Part shown: positions 23,221-31,979 of the stretch, one piece after another | Layout of the letters: each line of letters opens with the position of its first letter | How positions within the stretch are numbered: position 1 is the first letter of the stretch | Source: Eubacterium sp. | GTDB lineage: Bacteria; Bacillota; Clostridia; Lachnospirales; Lachnospiraceae | DNA: 51,734 bases | Reading direction: 5' to 3' | Assembly (NCBI GenBank): GCA_017541035.1 | Contig: JAFXZW010000045.1 | Span: forward strand, 1 to 51,734 | Notes under the pieces: model-generated | Seen by the model: only the letters and a program-made list of their open reading frames with translations | Told to the model about the DNA's origin: nothing | Database searches by the model: none | Position numbers and translations under genes: made by a program

Positions 23221-24396
23221 ATGGAGAATTTTACTTTTTATTCACCGACATTTTTTGTGTTCGGCAAGGATACGGAAAATGAGGCAGGGAGTTATGTAAA
23301 AAAGTTCGGCGGAAACAAGGTCCTGATCCACTACGGAGGAAACAGCGCGAAGCGTTCCGGCCTTCTGGATCGTGTGGAAGCATCGCTCCAAAAGGAAGGA
23401 ATCCCTTATGTCATGCTGGGGGGTGTAAAGCCGAATCCGAGAAGTGGATTGGTATATGAGGGGATTGAGCTCTGCCGGAAGGAGAGTGTGGATTTCGTCC
23501 TGGCTGTCGGCGGGGGAAGCGCGATTGATTCCGCCAAGGCCATAGCGGCGGGAACCGTTTATGACGGTGATTTCTGGGATTTCTACAGTGGAAAGCCCAT
23601 TACGGAGGCGCTTCCGGTAGGAACGATCCTGACCATAGCCGCAGCCGGCAGTGAAGGAAGCCCGGATTCCGTGATCACGAAGGAAGAGGGAATGTTTAAG
23701 CGCGGAGCCAGCGGAGATGCTATTCGTCCGAAGTTCAGTATCCTGAATCCGGCACTGACACAGACACTTCCTGCGTACCAGTCTGCAGCGGGAATCACGG
23801 ATATCATGGCACATTTGTATGAGCGTTATCTCACCAATACAAAGGAGGTTGAGGTGACGGACCGGCTGATCGAGGCACTCCTGCTTACCATGAAGCATGA
23901 AGGCCCCCGCGTGATCGCGGATCCGGATAATTACGAGGCACGGGCAAATATCATGTGGGCCGGAATGATGGCTCATAACAATTCCTGCGGTGTCGGACGG
24001 AGTCAGGACTGGAACAGCCATAATATCGAGCATGAGCTGTCAGCTCTCTATGACTGTGCTCACGGAGCGGGTCTTGCAGTGACCATGCCTGCCGTATTCA
24101 AATATGTGATGAATCATGATGTGATGCGTTTTGCGAAGGCTGCTGTTCGTGTATGGGGATGTCAGATGGATTTTGACCATCCGGAAGTAACGGCGCTGGA
24201 GGGGATTGAAGCCTTCCGCAGTTTTCTTATATCCATCGGAATGCCGAAGAACTTCGCAGAGCTGGGCGCAAAGGAGGAGGATATCCCGAAGCTGGTGGAG
24301 GTTCTCTGCCGGGGAGACGGAAGGGACGGATCGATCTACGGTTTTGTGAAGCTGACTGAGGAGGACTGCACGAAGATCTATCAGATGATGGTATAA
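23221..24396 (+). CDS. Iron-containing alcohol dehydrogenase, YqhD/butanol dehydrogenase type
   Basis: 391 residues from ATG23221, preceded by GGGGAGG. The nucleotide-binding motif is VGGGSAIDSAKAIA. The four metal ligands fall at Asp194, His198, His267 and His281, the same numbers as in E. coli YqhD. It probably reduces aldehydes such as butyraldehyde with NADPH; cofactor and substrate are inferred from subfamily resemblance. First gene of a three-oxidoreductase run (ADH, extended SDR, classical SDR) with 14 and 41 bp gaps and one terminator at the end. Confidence 0.93.
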   Translation: MENFTFYSPTFFVFGKDTENEAGSYVKKFGGNKVLIHYGGNSAKRSGLLDRVEASLQKEGIPYVMLGGVKPNPRSGLVYEGIELCRKESVDFVLAVGGGSAIDSAKAIAAGTVYDGDFWDFYSGKPITEALPVGTILTIAAAGSEGSPDSVITKEEGMFKRGASGDAIRPKFSILNPALTQTLPAYQSAAGITDIMAHLYERYLTNTKEVEVTDRLIEALLLTMKHEGPRVIADPDNYEARANIMWAGMMAHNNSCGVGRSQDWNSHNIEHELSALYDCAHGAGLAVTMPAVFKYVMNHDVMRFAKAAVRVWGCQMDFDHPEVTALEGIEAFRSFLISIGMPKNFAELGAKEEDIPKLVEVLCRGDGRDGSIYGFVKLTEEDCTKIYQMMV

Positions 24397-24410
24397 AGGA
24401 GGAGCCGAAA

Positions 24411-25427
24411 ATGAAAGCGTTATTTATCGGGGGAACAGGAACCATCAGTACAGCCATTGTACGCAGACTGGCAGAGGAACTGGGATGGGAGGTTTGGCTG
24501 CTTAACCGCGGAAACCGCGCGGTGCCGGAGGGCGTGCACCAGATCATAGCGGATATTTCGGATGAAACCGACGCAGCACAGAAACTGGAAGGGATGGAGT
24601 TCGACGTGGTCAATGAATTCATTGGCTTCGTTCCGGAACAGGTGGAGCGCGACTACCGTCTCTTCAGGGGAAAGACAAAGCAGTACATTTTCATCAGCTC
24701 CGCATCGGCTTATCATAAGCCCGCAGCAAGCTATATCATTACAGAGGGAACAACCCTGGCAAACCCGCACTGGGAATACTCCCGGAACAAGATCGCCTGT
24801 GAGGAATTCCTGATGAAAAAATATCGGGAAGAGGGCTTCCCGGTGACCATCGTTCGACCGAGCCATACCTATGACGAGAGAAATGTACCTCTCGGCGTAC
24901 ATGGAAAGAAGGGCTTTTACCAGGTGATCCGTCGTATGCTGGACGGAAAGCCGGTCATCATACAGGGAGACGGATCATCCCTGTGGACAGCTACCTTTAA
25001 TACCGATTTTGCCATCGGGTATACCGGGTTGATGGGAAACCGGCATGCCATCGGCGAGGCCTTCCAGATCACGGGAGATGAGACTCTCACATGGGATCAG
25101 ATCTATCAGACGATCGCGGATGCACTGGGTGTTAAGCTGAATGCTTATCATGTATCTTCCGATTTTCTCAGTGCTGCCGGAGATAAATACGGCTTTGATT
25201 TCGAGGGAAGTCTGACAGGCGATAAGTCGGTATCGGTGGTTTTCGATAACCGTAAGTTGAAGAGGGTCGTGCCGGATATGAAGACGACAGTACGTTTTGA
25301 TCAGGGTGTCCGTATTGCTCTGGATTATGTTCTGTCTCATCCGGAGTGTCAGGTGGAGGATCCGGAATTTGATGCGTGGTGTGACAGAGTGATCACAGCA
25401 CTGGAGGAGGCAAAGACAAAAATCTGA
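24411..25427 (+). CDS. NAD-dependent epimerase/dehydratase (extended SDR)
   Basis: 338 residues. Rossmann start MKALFIGGTGTISTAIVRRL with the TGxxGxx-like loop modified to GTGTIS. The catalytic region ISSASAYHKP...EYSRNKIACEE has the YxxxK motif. A substrate domain fills the C-terminal third. It resembles the isoflavone-reductase/epimerase-like SDRs found singly in Firmicutes, whose substrate is unknown. GGAGGAGCC precedes the ATG. Its pairing with an aldehyde-type alcohol dehydrogenase and a classical SDR suggests a small carbonyl-metabolism or detoxification operon. Confidence 0.85.
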   Translation: MKALFIGGTGTISTAIVRRLAEELGWEVWLLNRGNRAVPEGVHQIIADISDETDAAQKLEGMEFDVVNEFIGFVPEQVERDYRLFRGKTKQYIFISSASAYHKPAASYIITEGTTLANPHWEYSRNKIACEEFLMKKYREEGFPVTIVRPSHTYDERNVPLGVHGKKGFYQVIRRMLDGKPVIIQGDGSSLWTATFNTDFAIGYTGLMGNRHAIGEAFQITGDETLTWDQIYQTIADALGVKLNAYHVSSDFLSAAGDKYGFDFEGSLTGDKSVSVVFDNRKLKRVVPDMKTTVRFDQGVRIALDYVLSHPECQVEDPEFDAWCDRVITALEEAKTKI

Positions 25428-25468
25428 TGCGGGTGGCAGAATGAAAAGTAAGAAAAGGAGAAAGCAAT

Positions 25469-26224
25469 ATGGTTGATGTAAAGGGACGTTGGGCGTTGAT
25501 CACAGGGGCAAGCAGAGGAATCGGTTATCTTGCGGCGAAGTTTATGGCAGAGCAGGGCTGCAATCTGATCCTGCACGGAAGAAAGGTAGAGAATCTGGAG
25601 AAGGTGGTGTCCGAGGTGCGGGCTATGGGCGTGGAGGCTTATCCCGTAGCTGCGGAGCTGTCGAACCTGGCATCGGTGGAAATGATGCTGGAAGAGATCG
25701 ACGGACTGGGTAAGGACGTGGATATCATACTGAATAATGCCGGTCTGCAGATCGCGTACAGAAATGATTATCTGACAACGCCGGTTTCGGATTATGAAGA
25801 GAGCTTTAAGATCAATACCATCGCGCCGATGATGATCGTATATCATTTCCTGCCGAAGATGGCGGAACGCGGTTTCGGTCGGATCGTAAATACCACCAGC
25901 GGTATCCGGAGAGAACCGCAGCAGGCAGGGTATTCGGCCAGCAAGGCTGCATTGGACAAGGTGACGATGGATCTGGCAAGTGTATATCAGGGTACGGATG
26001 TCATGATCAATCTGACTGATCCCGGCTGGTGCCGGACAGATCTCGGCGGACCGGCCGCTCCGAACGCGCCGGAAAGTGCACTGCCGGGAGTTATTCTCGG
26101 AGCTCTCATCGACGATAAGAAGTCGGGAAGATGCTTCGCAGCACCCCTCTTTCATGGTATGAGCCTGGAGGAGGCAATGACCAGGGCAGAACAGCTGCCC
26201 CAGTATCTGGGATCGTTGGACTGA
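25469..26224 (+). CDS. Classical short-chain dehydrogenase/reductase
   Basis: 251 residues, the usual SDR length. Motifs: TGASRGIG (residues ~12-19), NNAG (~88-91), catalytic Ser in TTSGI and YSASK (Tyr and Lys). HGRK after the second strand suggests NADP preference, which is inferred. The later PGWCRTDLGG is family-typical. AAGGAG precedes the ATG. Third gene of the oxidoreductase run; substrate unknown. Confidence 0.92.
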   Translation: MVDVKGRWALITGASRGIGYLAAKFMAEQGCNLILHGRKVENLEKVVSEVRAMGVEAYPVAAELSNLASVEMMLEEIDGLGKDVDIILNNAGLQIAYRNDYLTTPVSDYEESFKINTIAPMMIVYHFLPKMAERGFGRIVNTTSGIRREPQQAGYSASKAALDKVTMDLASVYQGTDVMINLTDPGWCRTDLGGPAAPNAPESALPGVILGALIDDKKSGRCFAAPLFHGMSLEEAMTRAEQLPQYLGSLD

Positions 26225-26252
26225 GAGTGAGATAAGAGAGTTTGAAAAGGGG

Positions 26253-26289
26253 AAAGCTGCATCTTCGGGTGTGGCTTTTCTTCTTTTTA
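26253..26289 (+). terminator. Intrinsic terminator after the oxidoreductase run
   Basis: 11 bp stem with three GU pairs (26253-26263/26268-26278) closed by a TTCG tetraloop, followed by a T-rich tract. It lies 28 bases after the SDR stop codon. Confidence 0.85.
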
Positions 26290-26345
26290 TGGGGTATAAT
26301 GATGATGCCGGAGTGACGTGTAATCTCATTGAGAAGGAGAACGTT

Positions 26346-27494
26346 GTGGAAGACAGGCCGAAAAAAGGGAAAAAGCAATATCTTCTCGTGCTTCTCGGCA
26401 TGGGCGGATTTGCCCTGCTCATCAATCTTCTGGCCTTCAGCAGAAGCTTCTGCGATTTCTATGCAGACCATATTTATCCGCTGATAGCGACGTCTCTCGG
26501 ATGGCTCACCTCAATTCTTCCCTTCGCTATCGGTGAGATCCTGATGTATCTTTCCGCCCTGGCCGTTTTTGCATCCGCCATTATCGGGATTCTTTGTATC
26601 TTCCTCAGAAAGAAGAAAAAATATATGAGATTTGCGGGGATCTGGTACCGCGTTCTGGCAGTTATTTTTGTGTGGGGAATCCTGGTCTATACCCTGAACT
26701 GGCTGACCCTGCTGCGCAGCTCCATTCTCGGGAAAAAGGCCTCCTACACAGAGCGGAGTTATTCGCTGCAGGAGCTCAGAGTTCTCTACTACGATGTGGT
26801 GGACCGCCTGAATGCGGATTGTGGGAAGGTGCCGCGGGATGCAGAGGGAAATGTGCTTTATTATTCCCGTGAGGAGGCGGAAGAGGCTTCAAACCGGGCG
26901 CTGAAGGCTCTATCCGATGACTATCCGCGGCTTTCAGGGTATTACCCGCCTTCAAAAACTGCACTCTGCTCCTCGGCGCTCCGCTGGATGAGCATTGGAG
27001 GCTTTACCTATCCCTATACCATGGAGCTTACCTGCAGCAAATATCTGACGGAACTATATTACCCGACGCTGTATGCTCATGAGGCTTCCCATCATAAGGG
27101 ATATTACAGGGAGAGTGAGGCTAATTTCCTTTCCTATCTGGCTCTTTCGGAAAGCGGGGATCCGCTGCTGCAGTATTCGGCAGATCTTTTTATCTACGGT
27201 TATCTATCCGAAGCCTATGACACTGCTTTAGACGAGTCCGGCGCGGGTGACGCATACTATGATGAAAAGGATGAGCACGCCGTGCTTTCACAGGTGTGGA
27301 AGGATCAGAAGGCAGCCAGAGAAAAGCTGGAGAAGCTGTATGAATCGGAGTCGCACCTTTTTGCGGGACTCTCTGAGGTGGCGGAGAAGATCGCAAAAAC
27401 CGGCTGGGAGACGCAGGCGGACATACTCGGCGAGGATAATTATGACGGTGTTGTTCTGCTCATGCTGGATTATTATGACGGAAAACTGTACTGA
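26346..27494 (+). CDS. DUF3810-type membrane protein with HExxH motif
   Basis: 382 residues from GTG26346, six bases after AAGGAG; upstream in-frame codons overlap the terminator. Three transmembrane segments lie in the N-terminal third (~13-33, ~58-88, ~101-122). The extracytoplasmic C-terminal domain has HEASHHKG (His245, Glu246, His249) and then YYRESEAN (Glu256/Glu258), the pattern of a zinc metallopeptidase, as in the DUF3810 family (PF12725). Substrate unknown. Strong hydrophobic start but no cleavable signal. Its own promoter was not identified with confidence. Confidence 0.85.
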   Translation: MEDRPKKGKKQYLLVLLGMGGFALLINLLAFSRSFCDFYADHIYPLIATSLGWLTSILPFAIGEILMYLSALAVFASAIIGILCIFLRKKKKYMRFAGIWYRVLAVIFVWGILVYTLNWLTLLRSSILGKKASYTERSYSLQELRVLYYDVVDRLNADCGKVPRDAEGNVLYYSREEAEEASNRALKALSDDYPRLSGYYPPSKTALCSSALRWMSIGGFTYPYTMELTCSKYLTELYYPTLYAHEASHHKGYYRESEANFLSYLALSESGDPLLQYSADLFIYGYLSEAYDTALDESGAGDAYYDEKDEHAVLSQVWKDQKAAREKLEKLYESESHLFAGLSEVAEKIAKTGWETQADILGEDNYDGVVLLMLDYYDGKLY

Positions 27495-27677
27495 TCTTTC
27501 CGGACGCTGTGAATCATCAGCTGGGGGCAAAATGCCTTTTGACCCCGGCATTTCATGATAAATGAATGGTACAGAACAGAGAATTATGATATGATTTTTA
27601 CGAGTGGTTTTTAAGAAACCGGATGGGACGAAACCGGAGCTTTATGAGAAGGACCGTAGTATTTGAGAGGGCGGAAA

Positions 27678-29285
27678 ATGAGGAAAAAAACAGAAAAAAA
27701 CAGATCCCCCAAAAAGACTCCCGTGAAGAGAACCGCTGAACAGAGGAGGAAAAAGGAGGAGGCGAAGAAAGAGCTTAAGAAAGCATTGATGGAAGCCGAG
27801 CCGACAGCGGTCTTGCAGACGGTTGAGGCAGCAGAGACAGATGGAACAGCAGCTGTGCAGACAGATGAGACAGCAGAGACAGATGGAACAGCAGCTGTGC
27901 AGACAGATGAGACAGCAGCCGCACTGACAGATGAGACAGCAGCTGTGCAGGCAGTTGAGACAGCGACCGGTCAGGTGGTTGAGACAGCAACCGGGGAGGC
28001 GGAAGAGAACGAGGTGGAAGCCGGAGAAAAGCCGTCTTTCATCGACAGGATCAAACCGCTTGAACCGGTTATTCCCCTTTCACCCATGGAACCGGTAGGG
28101 GATATGTTCTCTCCGGATCCGGAAGAGGAGGGCAAAAAAAAGAAAAGGGTGAAATTCTACGAAACAACAAAGGAGAACGACATTCGCTTCAAGGGTGTCC
28201 TTTCCTATCGGCATCTTCGTATCATGGGCTGGATCTGCATGGCGGCCGCTGTGATCTATATGCTCCTTGAAGTCGCAGTCAGGTTGTTTCCGGCAGTGGG
28301 TGAGAAATATTCCGTTCTGGAAATGATACTTCCGTATTTCAAGGAATTTGCGGTCTTCCTGTTCCTTTTTGCTAATTTTGCCGTGATCATTGATAAGAAA
28401 TCCTCATATAAGAAGCTTTTTATCATGTACGGTGGCCTGACCTTATTCTTTGTGTTCCTGTACATCATCATTTACTATCGTTATATCGGCGGCTTTTTCA
28501 AAGCAATCAAAGGGAGCAGAGAGGGCCTGGATCATTTTTTCGGGGGCGGTTTTCTTACGTTTAATGTGTTCCTTGACCTGCTGCTCTGTACAGCCATCAT
28601 TTTCTTTCTCGATTATCGGCCCAAAAGATTCTTTACCGGAAATAAGATCTACCTGTTCCGAATGTTTGCGGCGCTTCCGATCCTGTATGAATGCGGCTGT
28701 ATTTATGTGAAGTATATCTGTCTCGAGGGAACCGAGCTTCATCCGATGGTATCCCCCTTCCTGACAACCAAACCGGTTATGTGTTTCCTGCTGTTCCTGC
28801 GTATGGCCCTATACATGAAGGGACGGGAGAAGGAATTCCTGAAACACGGGAAAACGGTGGAAGAGTATGAGGCCTTCCTGAAAACAAACCGGAATTCCTT
28901 CCAGTTTGCCAAGAAGTTTGCTTTAATGACACTCATTTATGCCCTTCTGGATTTTGTGTTTGTCGTACTCCTGATTGTCATCAATTTGAGCAGCCAAGGA
29001 TTGCTTGGCGCGTATAATGCGTTGGATGACGCGAATAGAGAAGTGGTAACGATTCAGCTGTTGGAGGAAATGCAGGCCATCGGTTTCGGAACGTCCTTTG
29101 GTATGATCTTCTTCTCGCCTTTTATCCTGCTGTTTTCCTATACGAAATCGTACCGGAAATCCAAGGTGGATACGCTGATTCCTGTTGTGGCAGTGGTAGT
29201 GATCGCACTGATCGTCCTGGAAGGAATTTTCCGTATCCTGTGTCTGGTGCCGGATAAGTTTGCATCATTTCTCGAATCGCTTTAG
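27678..29285 (+). CDS. Multi-pass membrane protein with repetitive acidic N-terminus
   Basis: 535 residues from ATG27678, after GAGGGCGG; TTG27663 is the alternative. Residues ~1-40 are Lys/Arg rich. Residues ~45-115 are Thr/Ala/Glu/Val repeats (DETAAVQT-like), produced by 48 bp and shorter DNA tandem repeats at ~27829-27990. About eight hydrophobic segments follow between ~178 and ~530. A cytosolic loop near 400 holds KHGKTVEEYEAFLK. I do not recognise the family and no catalytic motif stands out. The region after DUF3810 (27495-27662) contains a weak hairpin (AAATGCC/GGCATTT) and a TATGAT-like -10 near 27587 without a clear -35. Confidence 0.7.
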   Translation: MRKKTEKNRSPKKTPVKRTAEQRRKKEEAKKELKKALMEAEPTAVLQTVEAAETDGTAAVQTDETAETDGTAAVQTDETAAALTDETAAVQAVETATGQVVETATGEAEENEVEAGEKPSFIDRIKPLEPVIPLSPMEPVGDMFSPDPEEEGKKKKRVKFYETTKENDIRFKGVLSYRHLRIMGWICMAAAVIYMLLEVAVRLFPAVGEKYSVLEMILPYFKEFAVFLFLFANFAVIIDKKSSYKKLFIMYGGLTLFFVFLYIIIYYRYIGGFFKAIKGSREGLDHFFGGGFLTFNVFLDLLLCTAIIFFLDYRPKRFFTGNKIYLFRMFAALPILYECGCIYVKYICLEGTELHPMVSPFLTTKPVMCFLLFLRMALYMKGREKEFLKHGKTVEEYEAFLKTNRNSFQFAKKFALMTLIYALLDFVFVVLLIVINLSSQGLLGAYNALDDANREVVTIQLLEEMQAIGFGTSFGMIFFSPFILLFSYTKSYRKSKVDTLIPVVAVVVIALIVLEGIFRILCLVPDKFASFLESL

Positions 29286-29304
29286 GATCAATTTGGTTCA
29301 GCTC

Positions 29305-29346
29305 GTGAATAGTGTGACAGTAGTGTGACAGTTCACATGCTAAGAT
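29305..29346 (+). promoter_or_regulatory. Promoter/operator region of the VOC gene
   Basis: TAGTGTGACAG occurs twice head to tail (29310-29320 and 29321-29331), flanked by the inverted pair GTGAA (29305-29309) and TTCAC (29332-29336), and followed by TAAGAT (29341-29346) as a likely -10. No good -35 is present, which fits an activated or repressed promoter. The regulator is unknown. Confidence 0.5.
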
Positions 29347-29400
29347 AGTGTCGTTGAATAAATAATCCTCATGAAGAGGTACATAAGGAGGAAAAAAATA

Positions 29401-29784
29401 ATGCAGATTACAACCTTTAATCCTATGATCCTTTCCAAGAATGCTGACGAGATTATTAAGCTTTTCGAAGAACTGGGCTTTGAGAGACGACATCAGGTTG
29501 ACAATATCGATGACAAAGATATCAGCAGCGTTCGTATGAAGGATGCCAACGGCTTTTATGTAGACGTTGCCAGTGTGAACAGCGTTCCGCAGGATATGTC
29601 TACGATCCGTATGAATGTGCGTGACTTTGATGAGGCTTATGAATTCCTGAAGTCCCGCGGTTTCAAGAACGCCCGTGGTGAGGATCATGCCGTTGAGTCG
29701 GCTTCCGCGAAATCCTGCCTGTTGTTCTCACCCTCAGGATTCTCAATCCAGCTTACACAGCATATCAGAAAAGAAGATAAGTAG
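29401..29784 (+). CDS. VOC/glyoxalase-fold protein
   Basis: 127 residues from ATG29401, directly after AAGGAGGAAAAAAATA. One vicinal-oxygen-chelate fold: an N-terminal LSKNADEIIKLFEELGFERR helix-strand unit (shortened motif) and the paired SCLLFSPSGFSIQL strand at the C-terminus. VOC proteins bind metals or small electrophiles (glyoxalase, fosfomycin or bleomycin resistance relatives). Metal-ligand positions are not obvious, so function cannot be set. Monocistronic, with its own operator-like region and terminator. Confidence 0.8.
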   Translation: MQITTFNPMILSKNADEIIKLFEELGFERRHQVDNIDDKDISSVRMKDANGFYVDVASVNSVPQDMSTIRMNVRDFDEAYEFLKSRGFKNARGEDHAVESASAKSCLLFSPSGFSIQLTQHIRKEDK

Positions 29785-29794
29785 GCTGACCGGA

Positions 29795-29825
29795 TAAACC
29801 TGCCTTTCGAGGCAGGTTTATTTTG
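29795..29825 (+). terminator. Intrinsic terminator of the VOC gene
   Basis: 10 bp perfect stem AAACCTGCCT/AGGCAGGTTT (29796-29805/29810-29819) with a TTCG tetraloop and a trailing A-T4 tract. Confidence 0.88.
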
Positions 29826-29832
29826 TAAAGTA

Positions 29833-29880
29833 TACGATACGGCGGGCGTGCTTTGCATTTGTCGGCTGACGCGATAATCG
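29833..29880. repeat. Copy of the GCGATACGGC-type repeat
   Basis: ACGATACGGC(GGGC) at 29834 onward and GGCTGACGCGATAATCG (29864-29880) parallel the two halves of the element at 40494-40581 (GCGATACGGC ... GGCCAACGCGACATCG). The CTACTCGAT palindrome is missing here. Confidence 0.55.
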
Positions 29881-29931
29881 GGTAAAAGGTCTCCTTTTGC
29901 TCAACAGGAAAAATGAAAAGAGGGAAAGACA

Positions 29932-31002
29932 ATGAAATGTGACAAGCTGAGGGAGCTTTTAGAGGGAAAAGGACTACAGGGGATTCTGATCACGGATCCG
30001 TACAGCCTCCGGTATTATACCGGTTTCTGCGGAGGAGAGGGGGTTGCCCTCTGTACCTCAGAAAAATGGATGCTGTATGTGGATTCCCGTTATACGGAAG
30101 CGGCCCGGCTTGAGACAGAGCAGGCGGAAAGCGGCTTTACGGCATGTGAGTTCAACCATGAGCATCCGTTGTATGAGCTGCTGCGGGAGCAACTGGCAGG
30201 AGCGGAAAAGGTCGGTTTTGAAGATCGCTCCATGATTTGCAGTACATTTACGAAATATCATCAGGAGCTGGAGGTACAGCTGGTACCGCTGGAGGACGCC
30301 CTTCTGCTTCCCCGAAGGGTGAAGACAGAGCAGGAGCTGATGCTTCTCCGCAGGGCGGAGGAGATCGGAGATAAGGCATTTACGCATATCCTTACGGTGC
30401 TGAAACCCGGGATCACAGAGCTGGAGGTTGCGGCAGAGATAGAATATGCCATGAAGAAAAACGGTGCTTCGGGTCTTTCCTTTGATACCATCTCAGCATC
30501 CGGCTTTCACAGCGCCATGCCCCACGCCATTCCTTCGGAAAAGAAGCTGGAGACCGGGGATTTCGTGACGATGGATTTCGGCTGCATTTATCAGGGTTAC
30601 TGCTCGGATATGACCCGGACGGTGGTGATCGGAAAAGCGGATGAAGAACAGAGGAAGGTCTATGACACGGTGCGGGAGGCGCAGAAGAGAGCGATGGAGG
30701 GACTGAAACCCGGTATGCGTTGCTGTGATGTGGACCGCATCGCAAGAGACTATATCGGGGAAGCCGGGTATGGAGCGTATTTCGGGCATGGTCTGGGCCA
30801 TTCCGTAGGCCTTTATATCCATGAAAGCCCGGCACTGAATACCCGGGATGAAACCATCCTTGAGCCGGGCATGATCGAAACCATCGAACCGGGGATCTAC
30901 ATTCCCGGCTTCGGAGGCGTCCGGATTGAGGATATGGGCGTTGTGACGGAAGCGGGATATGAAAGCTTTGCCCACTCTCCGAAGGAGCTGATAGAACTGT
31001 AG
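29932..31002 (+). CDS. M24 Xaa-Pro aminopeptidase
   Basis: 356 residues, two domains: a creatinase N domain (~1-125) and a pita-bread catalytic domain. The five dinuclear-metal ligands are visible as Asp215 (TMDFG), Asp226 (CSDMTRT), His290 (GHGLGH), Glu319 (IEPGIYI) and Glu333 (RIEDMG). It removes the N-terminal residue before proline from peptides in the cytosol. The length is that of the short YpdF/PepQ-like forms, so dipeptidase activity is also possible. The leader holds a dispersed repeat copy. It is convergent with the AraC-type gene, with only 1-2 bp between stop codons. Confidence 0.94.
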   Translation: MKCDKLRELLEGKGLQGILITDPYSLRYYTGFCGGEGVALCTSEKWMLYVDSRYTEAARLETEQAESGFTACEFNHEHPLYELLREQLAGAEKVGFEDRSMICSTFTKYHQELEVQLVPLEDALLLPRRVKTEQELMLLRRAEEIGDKAFTHILTVLKPGITELEVAAEIEYAMKKNGASGLSFDTISASGFHSAMPHAIPSEKKLETGDFVTMDFGCIYQGYCSDMTRTVVIGKADEEQRKVYDTVREAQKRAMEGLKPGMRCCDVDRIARDYIGEAGYGAYFGHGLGHSVGLYIHESPALNTRDETILEPGMIETIEPGIYIPGFGGVRIEDMGVVTEAGYESFAHSPKELIEL

Positions 31003-31003
31003 G

Positions 31004-31750
31004 TCATCCTTCCGAGACGCTTTCCCGGAAATGCTCCTTCCGGTATTCTCCGGGGGTTACACCGGTGTAACGGTGAAAGATCTCCGTGAAGTAGCTCTGA
31101 CTCGGAAAGGACAGGATGGAAGCAATCTCTGCGGAATGATAATCCGAGTAAACCAGCATATTTTTGGCAGTTTCCAGCTTCTGCCGCCGGATATAGTCGC
31201 TGATGGAGGTTCCAACCTCCTTCTTGAACAGCCGGGACAGATAGCTTTCGTTCAGATGAACATGCTCCGCCAGATCCTTTACGGTGATGCGGGCATGAAG
31301 ATGATCATAGATATAATCCAGACATTGTGCGATCTGTACCGAACAGATCGCATTTTTTCTTAAATCGCGCATGCGTTTGGCATACTCCATGCACATTTTG
31401 GGATGCAGCCGGGAAATGTCTTCCGTACGTTTGCATTTGTCAGCCTTTTGGATGAAATAGTCGCTGAGGCCGTAAGCTGCGGAGAGCTCCATGCCGCCCT
31501 GGATGCAGTAGCGCGCAACCAGTGCAGTGGTGATGACAAAATGGAATTTCAGGTTCTGCAGTGGATCTTCCGATAAACGGCCCAGTCCGGGTTTATCCAC
31601 CAGAGGATCCTTGCAGAGCTCCTTGACGCGTTCCACATCACCGGCCTTGATGCAGCTGTAGAACTCAATCTCCGGATTATAGGGAGCTCGAAAGAAATCG
31701 TCCTCGCGCTGTACGAATTCTCTGTAGAATAATTCTTTGTCGTAATCCAT
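31004..31750 (-). CDS. AraC family transcriptional regulator
   Basis: 248 residues from the ATG at 31750 (minus strand), five bases after AAGGAG; a GTG at 31756 overlaps that site. The N-terminal ~140 residues are a helical domain typical of clostridial AraC regulators of unknown ligand. Residues ~148-245 are the paired HTH domain: ITVKDLAEHVHLNESYLSRL and the signature HRYTGVTPGEYRK. It is divergent from the GH16 gene with a 229 bp shared upstream region, so the glucanase is a likely target. The ligand cannot be told. Confidence 0.9.
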   Translation of the reverse strand: MDYDKELFYREFVQREDDFFRAPYNPEIEFYSCIKAGDVERVKELCKDPLVDKPGLGRLSEDPLQNLKFHFVITTALVARYCIQGGMELSAAYGLSDYFIQKADKCKRTEDISRLHPKMCMEYAKRMRDLRKNAICSVQIAQCLDYIYDHLHARITVKDLAEHVHLNESYLSRLFKKEVGTSISDYIRRQKLETAKNMLVYSDYHSAEIASILSFPSQSYFTEIFHRYTGVTPGEYRKEHFRESVSEG

Positions 31751-31756
31751 TTTCAC

Positions 31757-31979
31757 TCCTTTCCTCCGAGCCTTGTTGGGCAGAAGCCGACCTGAAAATA
31801 CTGTCTCTTTTCTTCAGTTGAAAAATCGGTATGGTAACACGTACAGGAAGAAAAAAAGACAGAATTATTCTATCATTTTAACGACAAAAAAACAATGAAA
31901 AATATATATTCTCCATCGTGGCATCAGTATACTGAGAATAGCTGTTTGAGTCGAAAAATCTTAGAAAGGAGTCGTATAT
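31757..31979. promoter_or_regulatory. Divergent regulatory region, AraC gene / GH16 gene
   Basis: AT-rich spacer. For the GH16 gene, ACGACA (31881-31886) with TATATT (31905-31910) at 18 bp is a fair promoter. TATACT (31928-31933) is another -10 but has a poor -35. ATTCTC (31908-31913) and GAGAAT (31934-31939) form an inverted repeat across this zone, a possible operator. The GH16 ribosome binding site AAAGGAGTCG is at ~31965. No clear minus-strand promoter was found. Confidence 0.45.

Noticed and set aside
29373-29400. Earlier start for the VOC gene
   Set aside because: The extension covers the strong AAGGAGG site that serves ATG29401.
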